A DNA stretch of 64,000 nt, taken from Paratinospora sagittata. Taxonomy: Eukaryota > Streptophyta > Magnoliopsida > Ranunculales > Menispermaceae. The stretch spans positions 19,134,438-19,198,437 of the forward strand of contig CM069598.1 of assembly GCA_035771175.1 (NCBI GenBank). The letters run 5' to 3'. Every line of letters begins with the position of its first letter. Positions within the stretch are counted from its first letter, which is position 1. The position numbers and the translations under genes are program-made. Below, one piece after another: positions 46,694 to 57,152 of the stretch. The notes under the pieces are model-generated. The model made no database searches, was not told the origin of the DNA, and saw nothing but the letters and a program-made list of their open reading frames with translations.

Positions 46694-47047
46694 CTACATA
46701 CCCAAATTTTATATCCATCCAACGGTAGATTGAGAAGATCTACAAGTTTGAGCGAAACGGCACGAGAAATCCAGACTTTCCGACCAGCTTGGTTTGAGAG
46801 GTTAGATCTCTCAAACGAAACCTCAAATCAAGATCTCTACCGTTCAGAATGCAGAAATATCCGTTGTACACTACATACCCAAATTTTATATCCATCCAAC
46901 GGTAGATTAAGGAGACCTAGAAGTTTGAGCGAAACGGCGCGAGAAATCTAAACTTTCCGACCAGCTTTGTTTGAGAGGTTAGATCTCTTAGACGAAACCT
47001 CTGATCAAGATCTCCACCGACCAGAATGAATAACCATAAGCTACGAA
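46694..47047. repeat. 177-bp tandem duplication
   Basis: The block starting CTACATACCCAAATTTTATA recurs 177 bp later (AACGGTAGATT at 46721 and 46898), with GAAACGGC(A/G)CGAGAAAT and CTTTCCGACCAGCTT in each copy. Confidence 0.9.
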
Positions 47048-47221
47048 CTTTCTGATAAATTTGAGCTCAATCTGACCATATATCGCAAAGATCCAGCTCT
47101 TTGATGAAAATGTCGCAGAGATCTTCCTCCTGCAACTCCCTCCTTTATCTTCTTCTTTCATTTCTCTTCTTTTCTTTCTCCTCTTTTTTTTCCTTTCTCT
47201 CCACTCACCTCTTTCTAGCAT

Positions 47222-47305
47222 TTCCTTGATTCCCTCCTTGATTCTCTCCTTGATTCTCTCCTTGATTTCCTCCTTGATTCTCTCCTTGATTCCCTCTACT
47301 CATTC
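47222..47305. repeat. Short tandem repeat TCCTTGATTCTC
   Basis: Six to seven copies of a 12-bp unit, TCCTTGATTCTC or TCCTTGATTTCC, in a row. Confidence 0.9.
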
Positions 47306-47741
47306 TAGCACTTCCTTGAGGGCATGAGACACTTGTCCACTTTCATGCACCAACCTTCACATGCGTTGGTCTCATACTACCCATACCAACCACATGTACT
47401 TTAACCAATTTCATGCTTCCATGTATTTTAGATGTCCAATCCATTTAATACACCAAATTTTCATTCTCATTTATCCTTTTATTCACTCAATCCTAACTCA
47501 TATCAATTCATGGTTTAATGGGTCCATGCATAAATAATAACATATGCATTATAATTTAATTTAACATGACCCAGATACAATTTATGATACGCATATTTAT
47601 ATACATTATCAAGCATCAACTATACAAACATTAAACAACCATCAAACAAACACCAAACATATCAAGGCAACGCATAGAGTTTGGGCAAAGTGCAATTGGG
47701 TTATGGGCTAGATGAAATAATTTTCGGGGCGTCACAAGCTT

Positions 47742-48920
47742 AGTCATAGGTTCAACAATCTTTGAGAAGTCCTTGATGAATCGTCTGTAGTAGCCAACTA
47801 AACCAAGAAAGCTCTGGATTTGAGTAACTGTGGTCGACTGCTTCAAATTTAAAACCACTTCAACCTTTGAAGGATCCATTTCAATGCCATTGCCCGAAAC
47901 CACATGACCTAGAAATTGAACTCTTATCATCCAAAATTCGCACTTACTCAACTTTGCATATAACTGATGGCTTCTTAAGGTCTGGAGGACAATCCTCAGA
48001 TGTATTTTATGGTCTTCCTCAGTTGAAGAATATATCAAGATATCATCTACAAAGTCCACCATGAATTGGTCTAAATATAGTCTGAAGATGTGGTTCATCA
48101 AATCCATGAACGCTGCAGGTGCATTTGTTAGACCGAACGGCATGACCAAGAACTCGTAATGCCCGTACATAGTTTTGAAAGTCGTTTTATTTATGTTTGA
48201 CTCTCTGATCTTGAGTTGATGATAGCCGGATCGTAAATCAATCTTAGAGACGTATTTGGCATCTCTAAGTTGGTCGAACAAGTCATCGATCCTGGGTAAT
48301 GGGTATTTGGTCTTGATGGTGGTATTATTCAACTTGCGATAGTCGATACAAAGTCGTAACGAACCATCCTTTTTCCGAACAAACAGAGCTGGACCGCCCT
48401 AGGGTGATAAACTTTTTCTAATGAAGCCATTACTTTCCAATTCCTTCAGTTGTTTATCCAACTCAACCAGTTTGACATTGGACATTTTGTATGGTGGAAT
48501 TGAGATGGGTCCCGTACCCGGTATGAGTTTGATCTCAAAATTGAATTCTCGAACTGGAGGTAGACCATGAAGGTCATTTAGAAAAATCGTTGGGAATTTA
48601 GATATAACTTGGATATCATGTACTTCGAGAGGGTACAGTGATGATGATTTGTTGTCATCACCAAGGGATGAGGCTCGGAGCTGTGCCTTGAGGAGTGCAA
48701 CAGTCGAGTTGTGTATCCATTTTCGCGTTCCCTGAATTTTGATAAACTCCCTAGCGGGCAAGGTTAAATGAACTTGCTTCTTCAAACAACCTATATTTGC
48801 ATTCAGTGGTATAAGCCAATCCATGTCGAGGATGATGTCAAAGTTTTCAATGTCCATCACTAAAAGATCTGCATAAATTATTTGTTCTGACATTCGAAGT
48901 TCACATCGAGAACACTTCAA
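47742..48920 (-). pseudogene. Tekay protease end and reverse transcriptase
   Basis: On the minus strand the protease region shows FDIILDMDWLIPLNANI (family: DVILGMDWL, here ILDMDWL). RT follows: [71 protein letters not shown], and the catalytic box FVDDILIYS at about 48036-48062, which is intact. [15 protein letters not shown] and [17 protein letters not shown] come after. Pieces 47742-48332 and 48399-48920 are open apart from one TAG near 48399. RT is then cut by the solo LTR. Confidence 0.85.
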
Positions 48921-49499
48921 TTTTACGTCAGTACCAGATCCTAATGGTGTTGAGACAGATTATGATATCTGTGAGTTTAGGTTGTAACCCTAAATGCCTT
49001 ACCAATGCAAAAGATATAAATGAGTGCGTAGCACCTGAATCAGACAAGACATTCATCATTGTATTGAACAAGAGAAATGTATCTTCGATTACATTGTTAT
49101 CTGGGAGGGCTTGTTGAGCGACGGAAAACGCTCTGCCTTGTTGTCTTTGTCCCTGATTCGGCCTGGGCTGGGTGTTGGCAGCCGGTGGGACTTGTTGGAG
49201 TGGACCTGCGGGAACTGCTTTTCGTGGTTGTTAAGGGTGGAAGCAGACATTTCTTTCATGGCCCTATTAGCCGTAGTTGAAACAAGTCAGCCTTTGTTGC
49301 TGAGGCGCTTGTTGCTAGTTTTGTTGGCCATGTTGATTGTGGTGTTCCTGGCTACCACCCCTGTCGTTGCCATTTTTGCGACCTTCCCTGCCATTGCGGC
49401 CTCCTCGGTTATGATTGTGAAAACCCTGATGACCAGGGTTAGGAGTCTCGGCCGGAGATGTCATGGCCTCATGTTTTTGTGCACGGGTTGGGAGGGTTA

Positions 49500-50456
49500 G
49501 GTTTTAGTTAAAGTAGGGTTTCTTTTTGTTTCCCTGCTGAGTGCTCTGTTGAGAAAACGTTGCAGGCTGTTTTCCCCTATTCTATATTTGTTCCTGCTCA
49601 GTTTTCTCCTACTCAAAGTTCATGGCCATGTTGACAAACTCCCTGTAATTCTTGAGATCCATGATAGACAGGGCCTGTCGGATGTGTGGACGTAGGACAT
49701 TATAAAATTTCCCAACCTTGTCTCGCTCAGGTTGAGATGGTGGAGAGAGAGAAGACCGATAATTTCTTAAACCTGACAGCATACGCATGGACTGTCATGC
49801 TGCCCTGGTAGAGTCTGGCAAGCTCTTGGCGCCTCTACCTCTTAATTGCGCCAGGAAAGTATTCATCAATGAACAGCGACTCGAACTCTAGCCAAGTCAT
49901 GTCCGTTACGTTGACCCTTAGGTCTTCCTTCACTGTTATCCACCAGGTACTAGCTCCACCAACAAGTTGGTAAGAAGCTAGTGGAATCTTCCTACCATCG
50001 TCGACTCCCATAGCCTCTAGAGCATTCTTTGACTCATCAAGTCATTTCTGGTGCCCGCAAAGGTTAAAGGTTGTAGCCTTTTGTACTTCATGATCTTGTC
50101 GGTTTGGCTCTCCGACCCAGATTGTACAGATACTTGTACAGGGACGGCGGTTTGAATTGTCACTTTCATTGCCTCAATAAATCCGGCAAAAAAATGTTTC
50201 TTGCCTGAAGGCATGACAAAGGTTGTGGGCTGAGGTAGCACTGCCTGCCCAGAAGTAGTTGCAGTGTCGTGTGTGGCCTATTCTGCCCTCGGAGGCGGTG
50301 TTTCCTGATATTGTATCTCAGGAGGTGCCTCATCTGTTGGACGGACTGTGCGTGACCTTCCTCTCTTTCTGATTTGTATTTTCTCACCGACAAGAAGAAA
50401 ATAAAACTCAACTTTAGGAATTGTAACCAAATATAGCAATATGATATTCTCAGCAA
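49500..50456 (-). pseudogene. Tekay gag
   Basis: On the minus strand, in broken frames: HFFAGFIEAMKVTIQTAV, then YKRLQPLTFAGT, GGASTWWITVKEDL and FESLFIDEYFPGAIKR, the retrotransposon gag domain of plant chromoviruses. Gag forms the particle. The downstream zinc knuckle (expected near 49300) is too decayed to read. The stretch 48921-49499 between gag and protease has no clear open frame. Confidence 0.75.
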
Positions 50457-51149
50457 TAAGTTTGAGTGTTCTGCATTATAAAACCACCTATTTTTCTATG
50501 TATGGTGTAAGGTTTTTTTGTTGAGAATCAAAGAATCTTACGTGCCTCGTATGTTTGGCCATGGTATAAAACAAGGTTAAAGTGTTCATGTAATAAGTAA
50601 AATTTTGAAAGTATTTCAAATGTTTTGGTTTCGGTTCTGTGAACATACATATGTTTTTTGAAATTCCATACGAGTCATAGAAATTCTATGATTAACCTCG
50701 GTAAATATCCTAATCTAACGTTCTATCGCATTCTAATGTGTTCAAACTTTTTCCCTTAGTCTTTTCGACTATTATCCAAGTTTGTGTGTCCCATACCACA
50801 TGAATTTGGTAATAAGGGGTTCAACCAAGTTAAGTTGTATGAACATGGTCTCTACAAAACTTTGGCGGGAGAGGAGTTCACTAATAGTATCTTCCAAGTT
50901 TACTCGTCCCATACCGTGTAAACTTAATGATAATGTTAGTAATTCAACTTTTTCCATATGTTTTTCCACACAAGGTCGTGAATTTTCTTACTCCCACATT
51001 TACTTAGTATTTTTCAATTTTGTTGTGTCCCATACCACTCCAAAGTTAGTGATACAAAAGAAAAAATGGTTGTAAGTTGGCCCACCAAACATAGTCTCAA
51101 ACAAACATTTCATTCATAAAAAGAAAATATTTACAATGCCAGTAATTTT
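50457..51149. repeat. Noncoding with ~120-bp repeats
   Basis: Three copies of a unit containing CAAGTTT, then GTGTCCCATACC, lie near 50788, 50906 and 51027, so spacing is 118-121 bp. Identity between copies is moderate. No gene is seen. It lies 5' of gag in the Tekay element or belongs to the neighbouring ORF block. Confidence 0.5.
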
Positions 51150-52832
51150 CTAATTTTCCTGCCTATTACTACTCTGCCTAGATCTCCTGGTTGATGTGGA
51201 GCAACTACTAGAAGAACGCTGAGAGGTGTTGTGCAGTTTTTCTAAGGTTTGCATACGCATTATCAAAACGTTTTGGCACTCCTTCACCCGAGCAAGACTA
51301 GACACTATCGAATGTAACTGGTCGAATGGGTTAGCCTGTTGTCTCATAGATGGTTGGTTGGCCGATTGTCCCATCGATGGATGGTAGGTTGATTGTGCCA
51401 TAGGTGGAGGGTAGGCTGTAGGCAGTGGTGGAAAGTATTGGCCGTATGGTTGACTCATAGGTGGAGGGTAGGCTGTAGGCATTGGTGGAAAGTATTGGTC
51501 GTATGGTTGACTCATAGGTGGAGGGTAGTTGGTTTGATTATACGACGATTCCCTAACTTGGACCTGGACGTTTGGATATGCCTGAGTCAAAAAAATTTGA
51601 AAAAGTGGAATCATTGGGATATCATGTCTTCCAAAATTTGGTGCCTCACAATTTTGTGGTAGTTGGTTTACAAGGAATTGTGGATTCGACTGGTAAGATA
51701 CCTCAGGAGTTGGAAACCCCTGAGACGTCATATTGCCTTGGGTTGGGAGGTTCCAGGAAGGTGGATTTGTGGAAACTCCCTGTCCACCTTGATTTGGTTG
51801 GGTTTGATCAAAGTCTCATGGTAGGTTCCCAAAGAGTTATTCCACGGTGAAATGTTCATTGTGTTGATCATTGGTTGGGTCTGGGTCTGTTTCGGTGTTC
51901 TGACCTGCCCAATTATTTGGTGTTTCTCTGACAGGAATTTTGGGACAACTTTTTCGTCGATAACCTTTTGTGTTATCGCTAGCTCTTCTGCTATTTTCCT
52001 TTGAAGTAGCGCCAAATAACTCCTCGTCCATCACCCCTCCTTTTGTGATAAAGGTTTTGGACAAGGAGGATAGTGCAATGGGTTTAGTAATCTTTGTTGA
52101 AGATTTATCAAAGGTATTGATGTTTGCCTCGTTCAGAATCTTCATGATTAAGGCTCCATAGCCAAGGTATTTTTTTTTCGTAGGGTTTTGGATTACTTTT
52201 GCCATTTGCTGGATGATGATATGAGGTACGGAGACTGAAATTTCCTTTTCTAAGCAGTATAGGACCAGTAGTTGAGCCCTTGACATAGAACCTCTAATCA
52301 CCACTTTCGACAAGATGTTGTTGACTACAATCTTCCCAAGGCCTGCAAGGGGTGGTTTAAGGAGATTATTGGGGAGGTGGGCGAATATATTTTGGGTGTA
52401 TGCCTTATCGGTGAGGGAATTGAATAACTTTTCCCAGGATTCAGCAATTTCTGCCACAGTCTAGTGTTCGTGTGGATCGATGATCTTGTCTCTAATTGGG
52501 ATTTCCATTAGTCACGAGATAGTTTCGATGCTAATAGAAGTTTTTTCTCCCCCGATCAATGTCTCCAAGACAAGGTAGATTCCTTCTTCCTGAGGTCCCA
52601 CAATATTCATGTTTTCGTGCAATAACTTCACCAAGTTAAGGGAGACAAGATTCCTAACATTTGTGATATTTAGCCACCCCAGCGTTGTGAGTTTTTCGTG
52701 AAGAGAATGACGAAGGCGAGGATTCTTCATGTCGATACTTCTCACTAATACAACCCTCCATTGGTAAAGTTTCATAAGTCTTGTGCAAACTTGTTCTCGA
52801 CTACTGGAAGTCGTTCTTTCACTAGAGGCCAT
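51150..52832 (-). pseudogene. Plant-transposon-protein-like ORF beside Tekay gag
   Basis: Starts MASSERTTSSSREQVCTRLM. The first part ends at a TGA (52512) and a TAG 63 bases later, with the frame continuing as AEIAESWEKLFNSLTDK, LPNNLLKPPLAGLGKIVVNN and ISVSVPHIIIQQM. This resembles the 'putative plant transposon protein' family that occurs as an extra ORF in plant retroelements. After a frameshift near 51830 comes a Pro/Tyr-rich stretch with a repeated PPPMSQPY(D/G)QYFPP motif (about three times), then a possible coiled coil and a Ser/Arg-rich end (stop at 51150). It lies between a truncated LTR and gag, an unusual place. It may be part of the Tekay element or a separate insertion. Confidence 0.5.
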
Positions 52833-53046
52833 TTTCTTACTGAAAGGAAGATAAAACTTGTGAAGTACACAAAATATATTCCTAACATTTTTAAGGTTTA
52901 TACCTTGTCCGTTGAACAATATTTTCTGGTTTCCTCTTGATGTTTATGCCATCATGTAATCCAAATTTTTCATTAGCAACAAATTATATATATATATCTA
53001 AACTATATATAGTTTTTATAAATCTTAACTATATAAAACTATATAG
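52833..53046. other. AT-rich spacer with TATA repeats
   Basis: Includes CTATATATAGTTTTTATAAA and similar TA-rich stretches. No gene seen. It abuts the truncated LTR. Confidence 0.4.
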
Positions 53047-53959
53047 TACAAATGTTCATTCCTGGGTAAACTCGGGTTCACATTGTAAGTCCCTCCCAGA
53101 GACGTCGTTCTGAGTTCATGTACAAATGTCCCTCCCTAGATAATGTCGGGTTCACATTGTATGTCCCTCCTCAGGAGGTATCGGGAATAGTGAGCATTGC
53201 TTCAATAACTATTCTGTATGTCACGAATCACTTACGTCCCTAGGTGGTGCTTATGTATGATGACCATGCATGTGTAAGTTCGGTCTTTACTAACATTAGA
53301 CAGGGTTTAGCAACGTCTAGTGCTTTTTACCAGAGTCGGCATCACGACGTGCATTGTTAGGATGTTCGGTATCACTTGTACAAGCAGATAGCTTTCAGAT
53401 AAGACCAACCAGACCAGTCTCCAGTTGAGAAGTGAGACACGAGGTCCGCTTAAATACTAATCTTCCAGAGCAGCAAGCTGCCTCTCGTTCACTATTCAAA
53501 GTTACTGAGGACAAGACTAAGTCTGGTTGAGTTAGATTGACCACTAATCCGGTTACATGAACTCCAAATATACATGCATAAGTATGACAGGTATAAACAT
53601 TATACGCAATAATGCAGTGTAAATGAATAATAGACACAATGATAAATGAATGAAAACTTTAATAAAAGTCATAAGACACGCAAACTTATGTTTCATCTCC
53701 AACTTTAGATAAAATCTCCTTCTAGAACTGGTGCATCTTCCCGAGCAGAACTGCCTTGCACCGCTAGGAGAGTCTCAAAAAGAGTAGAGAGAAATCACAA
53801 AGAGAGTGATGAACCAACAAGGAAAGCAAGAAAGAAGAGTTGGTTAAGGTGTGAAAATGAGGGGGGAAGGGTTCCTTTTATAGGAAAAGGAATGCCTAAT
53901 CATTCGGGCAGTGCCCGAAGTTCCATTATTATTTTTTTGTGTAATTTAGGGATATTACA
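53047..53959 (-). mobile_element. Second Tekay LTR, truncated
   Basis: Aligns with 41091-42013 of the first LTR (both have GGGTAAACTCGGGTTCACAT and the AATGAGGGGGGAAGGGTTCC block). The part equivalent to 40652-41090 is missing on the left. On the minus strand it starts TGTAATATCCC at 53959 after a polypurine tract, so it is the 3' LTR of a second element whose integrase lies to its right. Confidence 0.8.
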
Positions 53960-54639
53960 TTCTACCCCCCTTAAAAGAATTTCGCCCTCAAAATTTTAGT
54001 CCATGTAGTGATGATTGTTGTCTTCGTGAGATTCACCGCCTTCGTTATCAATCTCCAAATCAGGGAAATGTTGGTAAGGTCCCTGAATTATACTGTGGCC
54101 AGTGGAATCCTCAACATTATCAAACAATGGAGAGCAAATGGAAGTGACGGAATGTTTTTTCGTGCAGTGGAATCCGACATTTGCCTAGCAGATGGCGGTG
54201 TAGGGCACTGCTAGTTGCAGCGTTTTAGGAGAGGTGGGTTGAGTGACGGAATGCTTTTTTGTGCAGTTGCCCGAATTCGGCAGCCTGACAATTTTGGTAG
54301 GAGATCTTGCCAGGATGAGTGCATAAGATTGTTTCGGGCAATACTGTTACGATAAAGCCATACGCGTTGTGGCGATAAGGATCACTGCAGCAGAGACGAG
54401 GGAGTTGGTAAAACAAAGAAGTTGTGGTTTGCTTCAAAGTCTGAAAGAGTCTCCACTGGTTGCCAAGCAGGCCTTGGAGTGTATGACTCATTACTCCTAT
54501 CTGTGTTGTTTTCAGACATCTGCATGGTTAATTAAATAAAACAATATATTAAGATATTGTAATCGAAGTTTCATAATTTTATTGATAAGTGAAATAGTAC
54601 AATGCAACACATCATCAACTATTACTATAAAACAATTCG

Positions 54640-55440
54640 GGGTATTTCAATTTAATTGTTTCTTGTAGTTCTCAAGCTGCTTCCTCTACTTCGTGGTGAT
54701 CCCAGAGGACCTTTACAAGTGGAATGCTACGTCGCCTCAGTTATTGAGTTTTCCTATCAAGAATCTGTATCGCTCTTTCTTGATATTTATTTCCTTCTTC
54801 AACCCAGACTTCGACAAATAGGATGATATGTGAAGGATCAGGACGATACTTTCAAAGCATAAATACATGAAAAACGTCATGAACCTTGGACATGGATGAG
54901 GGAAGGGATAGATGATAGGCTAGTTTGCCAATACGTTCGATGATCTAAAATGGGCCAATATATCGTGGAAATAGCTTTTTATTGATCCCGAAGCGTTTGA
55001 CATCTCTTGTAGGCTGAACTTTTAGAAAAACAAAATCTCCCTCATCAAATTTTAGAGGTTGTCTCCGCTTGTCAGCATATCTCTTCTGTCGACTTTGTGC
55101 TACACGAAGTCGCTCATTTACTAGTGTGATATTCCCAAAAGTCTTTTGAACTAGTTCTGGCCCCAGATGCGGTCGATCTACCATATCTAACCAGCATACC
55201 AGAGATCTGCAAGGGTGACCATAGAGAGCCTTGTATGGTGCCATGCTGATATTAGTTTGGTAGTTGTTGTTGTATGCAAACTCAGCCAAATGTATGTGTT
55301 TTGCCCATCCGTCATGAAAGTTCAAAATGCATCATCGTAGCATATCTTCCAAGATTTGGATTAAGCGCTCTAACTGCCCGTCAGTCTAAAGGTGAAAAGT
55401 TGTGCTCATGGTGATCCTAGAGCCCATTCTACTCTGAAAG
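54640..55440 (-). pseudogene. Integrase and chromodomain end of second Tekay copy
   Basis: On the minus strand the frame 55325-54945 reads HDGWAKHIHLAEFAYNNNYQ, APYKALYGHPCRSLV and LKFDEGDFVFLKVQPTRDVK. Past a stop come NKYQERAIQILDRKTQ and IPLVKVLWDHHEV of the chromodomain. The copy is cut at 55440, within the core before TDGQ. It is more complete here than the first copy in the C-terminal linker (PCRSLVCWLDMVDRPHLGPE). Confidence 0.8.
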
Positions 55441-56112
55441 CACTCTTGATACAACATGTTTGGCTTTATAGAGATAAAGAGGTAAACTCGCTCCTGACAT
55501 ATATCAGCATGTGTCGCTTCCTATTCTTAAAAAAGGCGGTTTGATTTAATGAGTAATATTGACCGATTAGCATCCTACTTCAAATTATCGTTCTTACTCG
55601 ACTAGAGTTATTATGCACATTAGCGTCCTTGTGACGAGTAATTTTGGAACAGCTAATGGCATCCGGGCACATTAGCATCCTCAAACGTTGTTAGCATCCT
55701 TATTGATACTTAGGCTCTAATATTTAGCATATTTGACTAATACACGCTCGAATATCGTATGGTTGAATAACTTATATTGTAAATTATATTTCATCAACTA
55801 ACAGTCAATAATTTAATCACGAGCAAAAAGAATTTAAACATTCTGAGCAACACATAATTAAATATAAACATTAATTCCAAGTAGTCACTGATGAGTATGT
55901 TTCAGTGGTAGAAGAAAAAAGAGTGACTTTTATACCTTTGCATATTTTTTACTTTTACCTCAAGGTATTGCAAAGTCCTCGACTTGAGTACTCTGTCTCA
56001 TGTTGAAGCAGCTGAGATAATTCAATATCTTTGTTCTCCATGCAGACTTCTTTATCGATTTTCTATCAGGAGATCTTTCATTGAGCGTTCTGGATGTGCT
56101 TGCTGAGGATTG
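55441..56112 (-). mobile_element. Copia LTR fragment
   Basis: Contains four AGGATGCTAA / AGGACGCTAA-type motifs (plus strand TTAGCATCCT, TTAGCGTCCT) at 55577-55710 and, nearer gag, a TATACCTTTGCATA-like block comparable to ATATACCTTAAATAC in the LTR at 30600. It therefore seems to be the first part of a minus-strand copia LTR. Its outer end is lost at the junction with the gypsy integrase. Confidence 0.45.
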
Positions 56113-57096
56113 TTAACTCATTGTATATATCTCATCAGCAACTTCACTTTTGCTCCTGCTTGGGGCATTTGCAATAATGTCTTCTCTCTCAAATGAAGTT
56201 TCTAATCCACTTAAAATATAATCAATTTTTCTAAAACTGATTTCAAATGGATTTGAAAATTCATTTATAAAATCTACTTTATATTTCCAGTTCTTAGGAA
56301 AACTGTTAAAAAAATATTGTACTAAAGTAGAATGAGGGATGGTTTTTCTAGAGTATTCAAGTTCATTTACTATATGTATAAAACGTTGAAGGTTATCATG
56401 AACTGACTCGTTGTTTGAAACCCTAAAGTGGACAAGTGACTCTTCTAATGTTCTAACTGGGTCTCTAGTTTCATCCCTTCTTTCCATGGTTTACAGGAGA
56501 TCACAGAACTCCTTTAAATTCATTTCCCATGGTTCAACAAATTCAGCTAATGTAGTTAGCTTATCATTCCATTTCTTTGGAAGCTTATCACAGAAATAAA
56601 CCATGGATATTTCTGCAGGTATTTCCTGATTCAGTTCTTGCATTCCGTCAAGAATGGATTGATATATGTTGCATGTCGTATCGATATATTCATTCTCCGA
56701 TATCTCAAAGGCATTGAATAGTTTATCAGACTCTTTAAGCTTTTCATCTCGAATGTTAATCTAATCACAATGAAGTGATTTGAGAGTTTACCAAATTTCC
56801 TTGACACTCTCAAGATGAACTACGCTTTCTATTTCTTCATCGGGTAGAGAACAGTACAAGGCATAGATTGCTTGAGCGTTAAGTTTGTCATTTAGTTTTT
56901 CTTTATCTGTCCATAGCTTAATAGGCTTGTTGGGCATGGTGTAGCCATTTACAAACATTTCCCATAGACTGATATCCTTAGATCGTAAAAGGGATTTCAT
57001 CCTTATCATCCAATCTTCAAACCGGTCTTTATTGAACAGAGGTGGTCTGTCTAAAAGTTGACCTACTTCTATGACGTTCTCTCTGGTCATTGCCAT
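56113..57096 (-). pseudogene. Copia (SIRE-like) gag
   Basis: Starts MAMTRENVIEVGQLLDRPPL at 57096, then FNKDRFEDWMIRMKSLLRSK, LWEMFVNGY and LNAQAIYALYCSLPDEE, the UBN2/DUF4219-type gag of plant copia elements. Later pieces include YQSILDGMQELNQE and SLVHFRVSNNESVHDNLQRF. Stops at about 56786, 56759 and 56487 break it. The zinc knuckle and all of pol are missing, and LTR-like sequence follows at once, so the element is internally deleted. It starts 43 bases after the primer site. Confidence 0.8.
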
Positions 57097-57138
57097 TGAT
57101 ATAAAAGAAATTGTGAAGTTTCCTTGAAGGGCAACGCT

Positions 57139-57150
57139 GCTTTGATACCA
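57139..57150 (-). other. Primer-binding site (initiator tRNA-Met type)
   Basis: On the minus strand TGGTATCAAAGC lies two bases after the LTR end GGGCTAACA. It differs at one position from TGGTATCAGAGC, the standard site pairing with plant initiator tRNA-Met. Confidence 0.85.
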
Positions 57151-57152
57151 AT

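Larger units (their letters stand above)
44696..47736 (-). mobile_element. Gypsy solo LTR, 3.0 kb, nested in Tekay RT
   Basis: Flanked by AGCTT at 44691-44695 and 47737-47741. On the minus strand it starts TGTGACGCCCCGAAAA and ends GGGTGCGGGGTCACCACA. On the minus strand the order of sub-blocks (GA-rich stretch near 47150-47220, GCTCAC to CAGG block at 45215-45240) equals that of the solo LTRs at 1433 and 17164, so all three are one superfamily. It contains three tandem repeats, listed separately. No internal domain is present. Confidence 0.9.
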
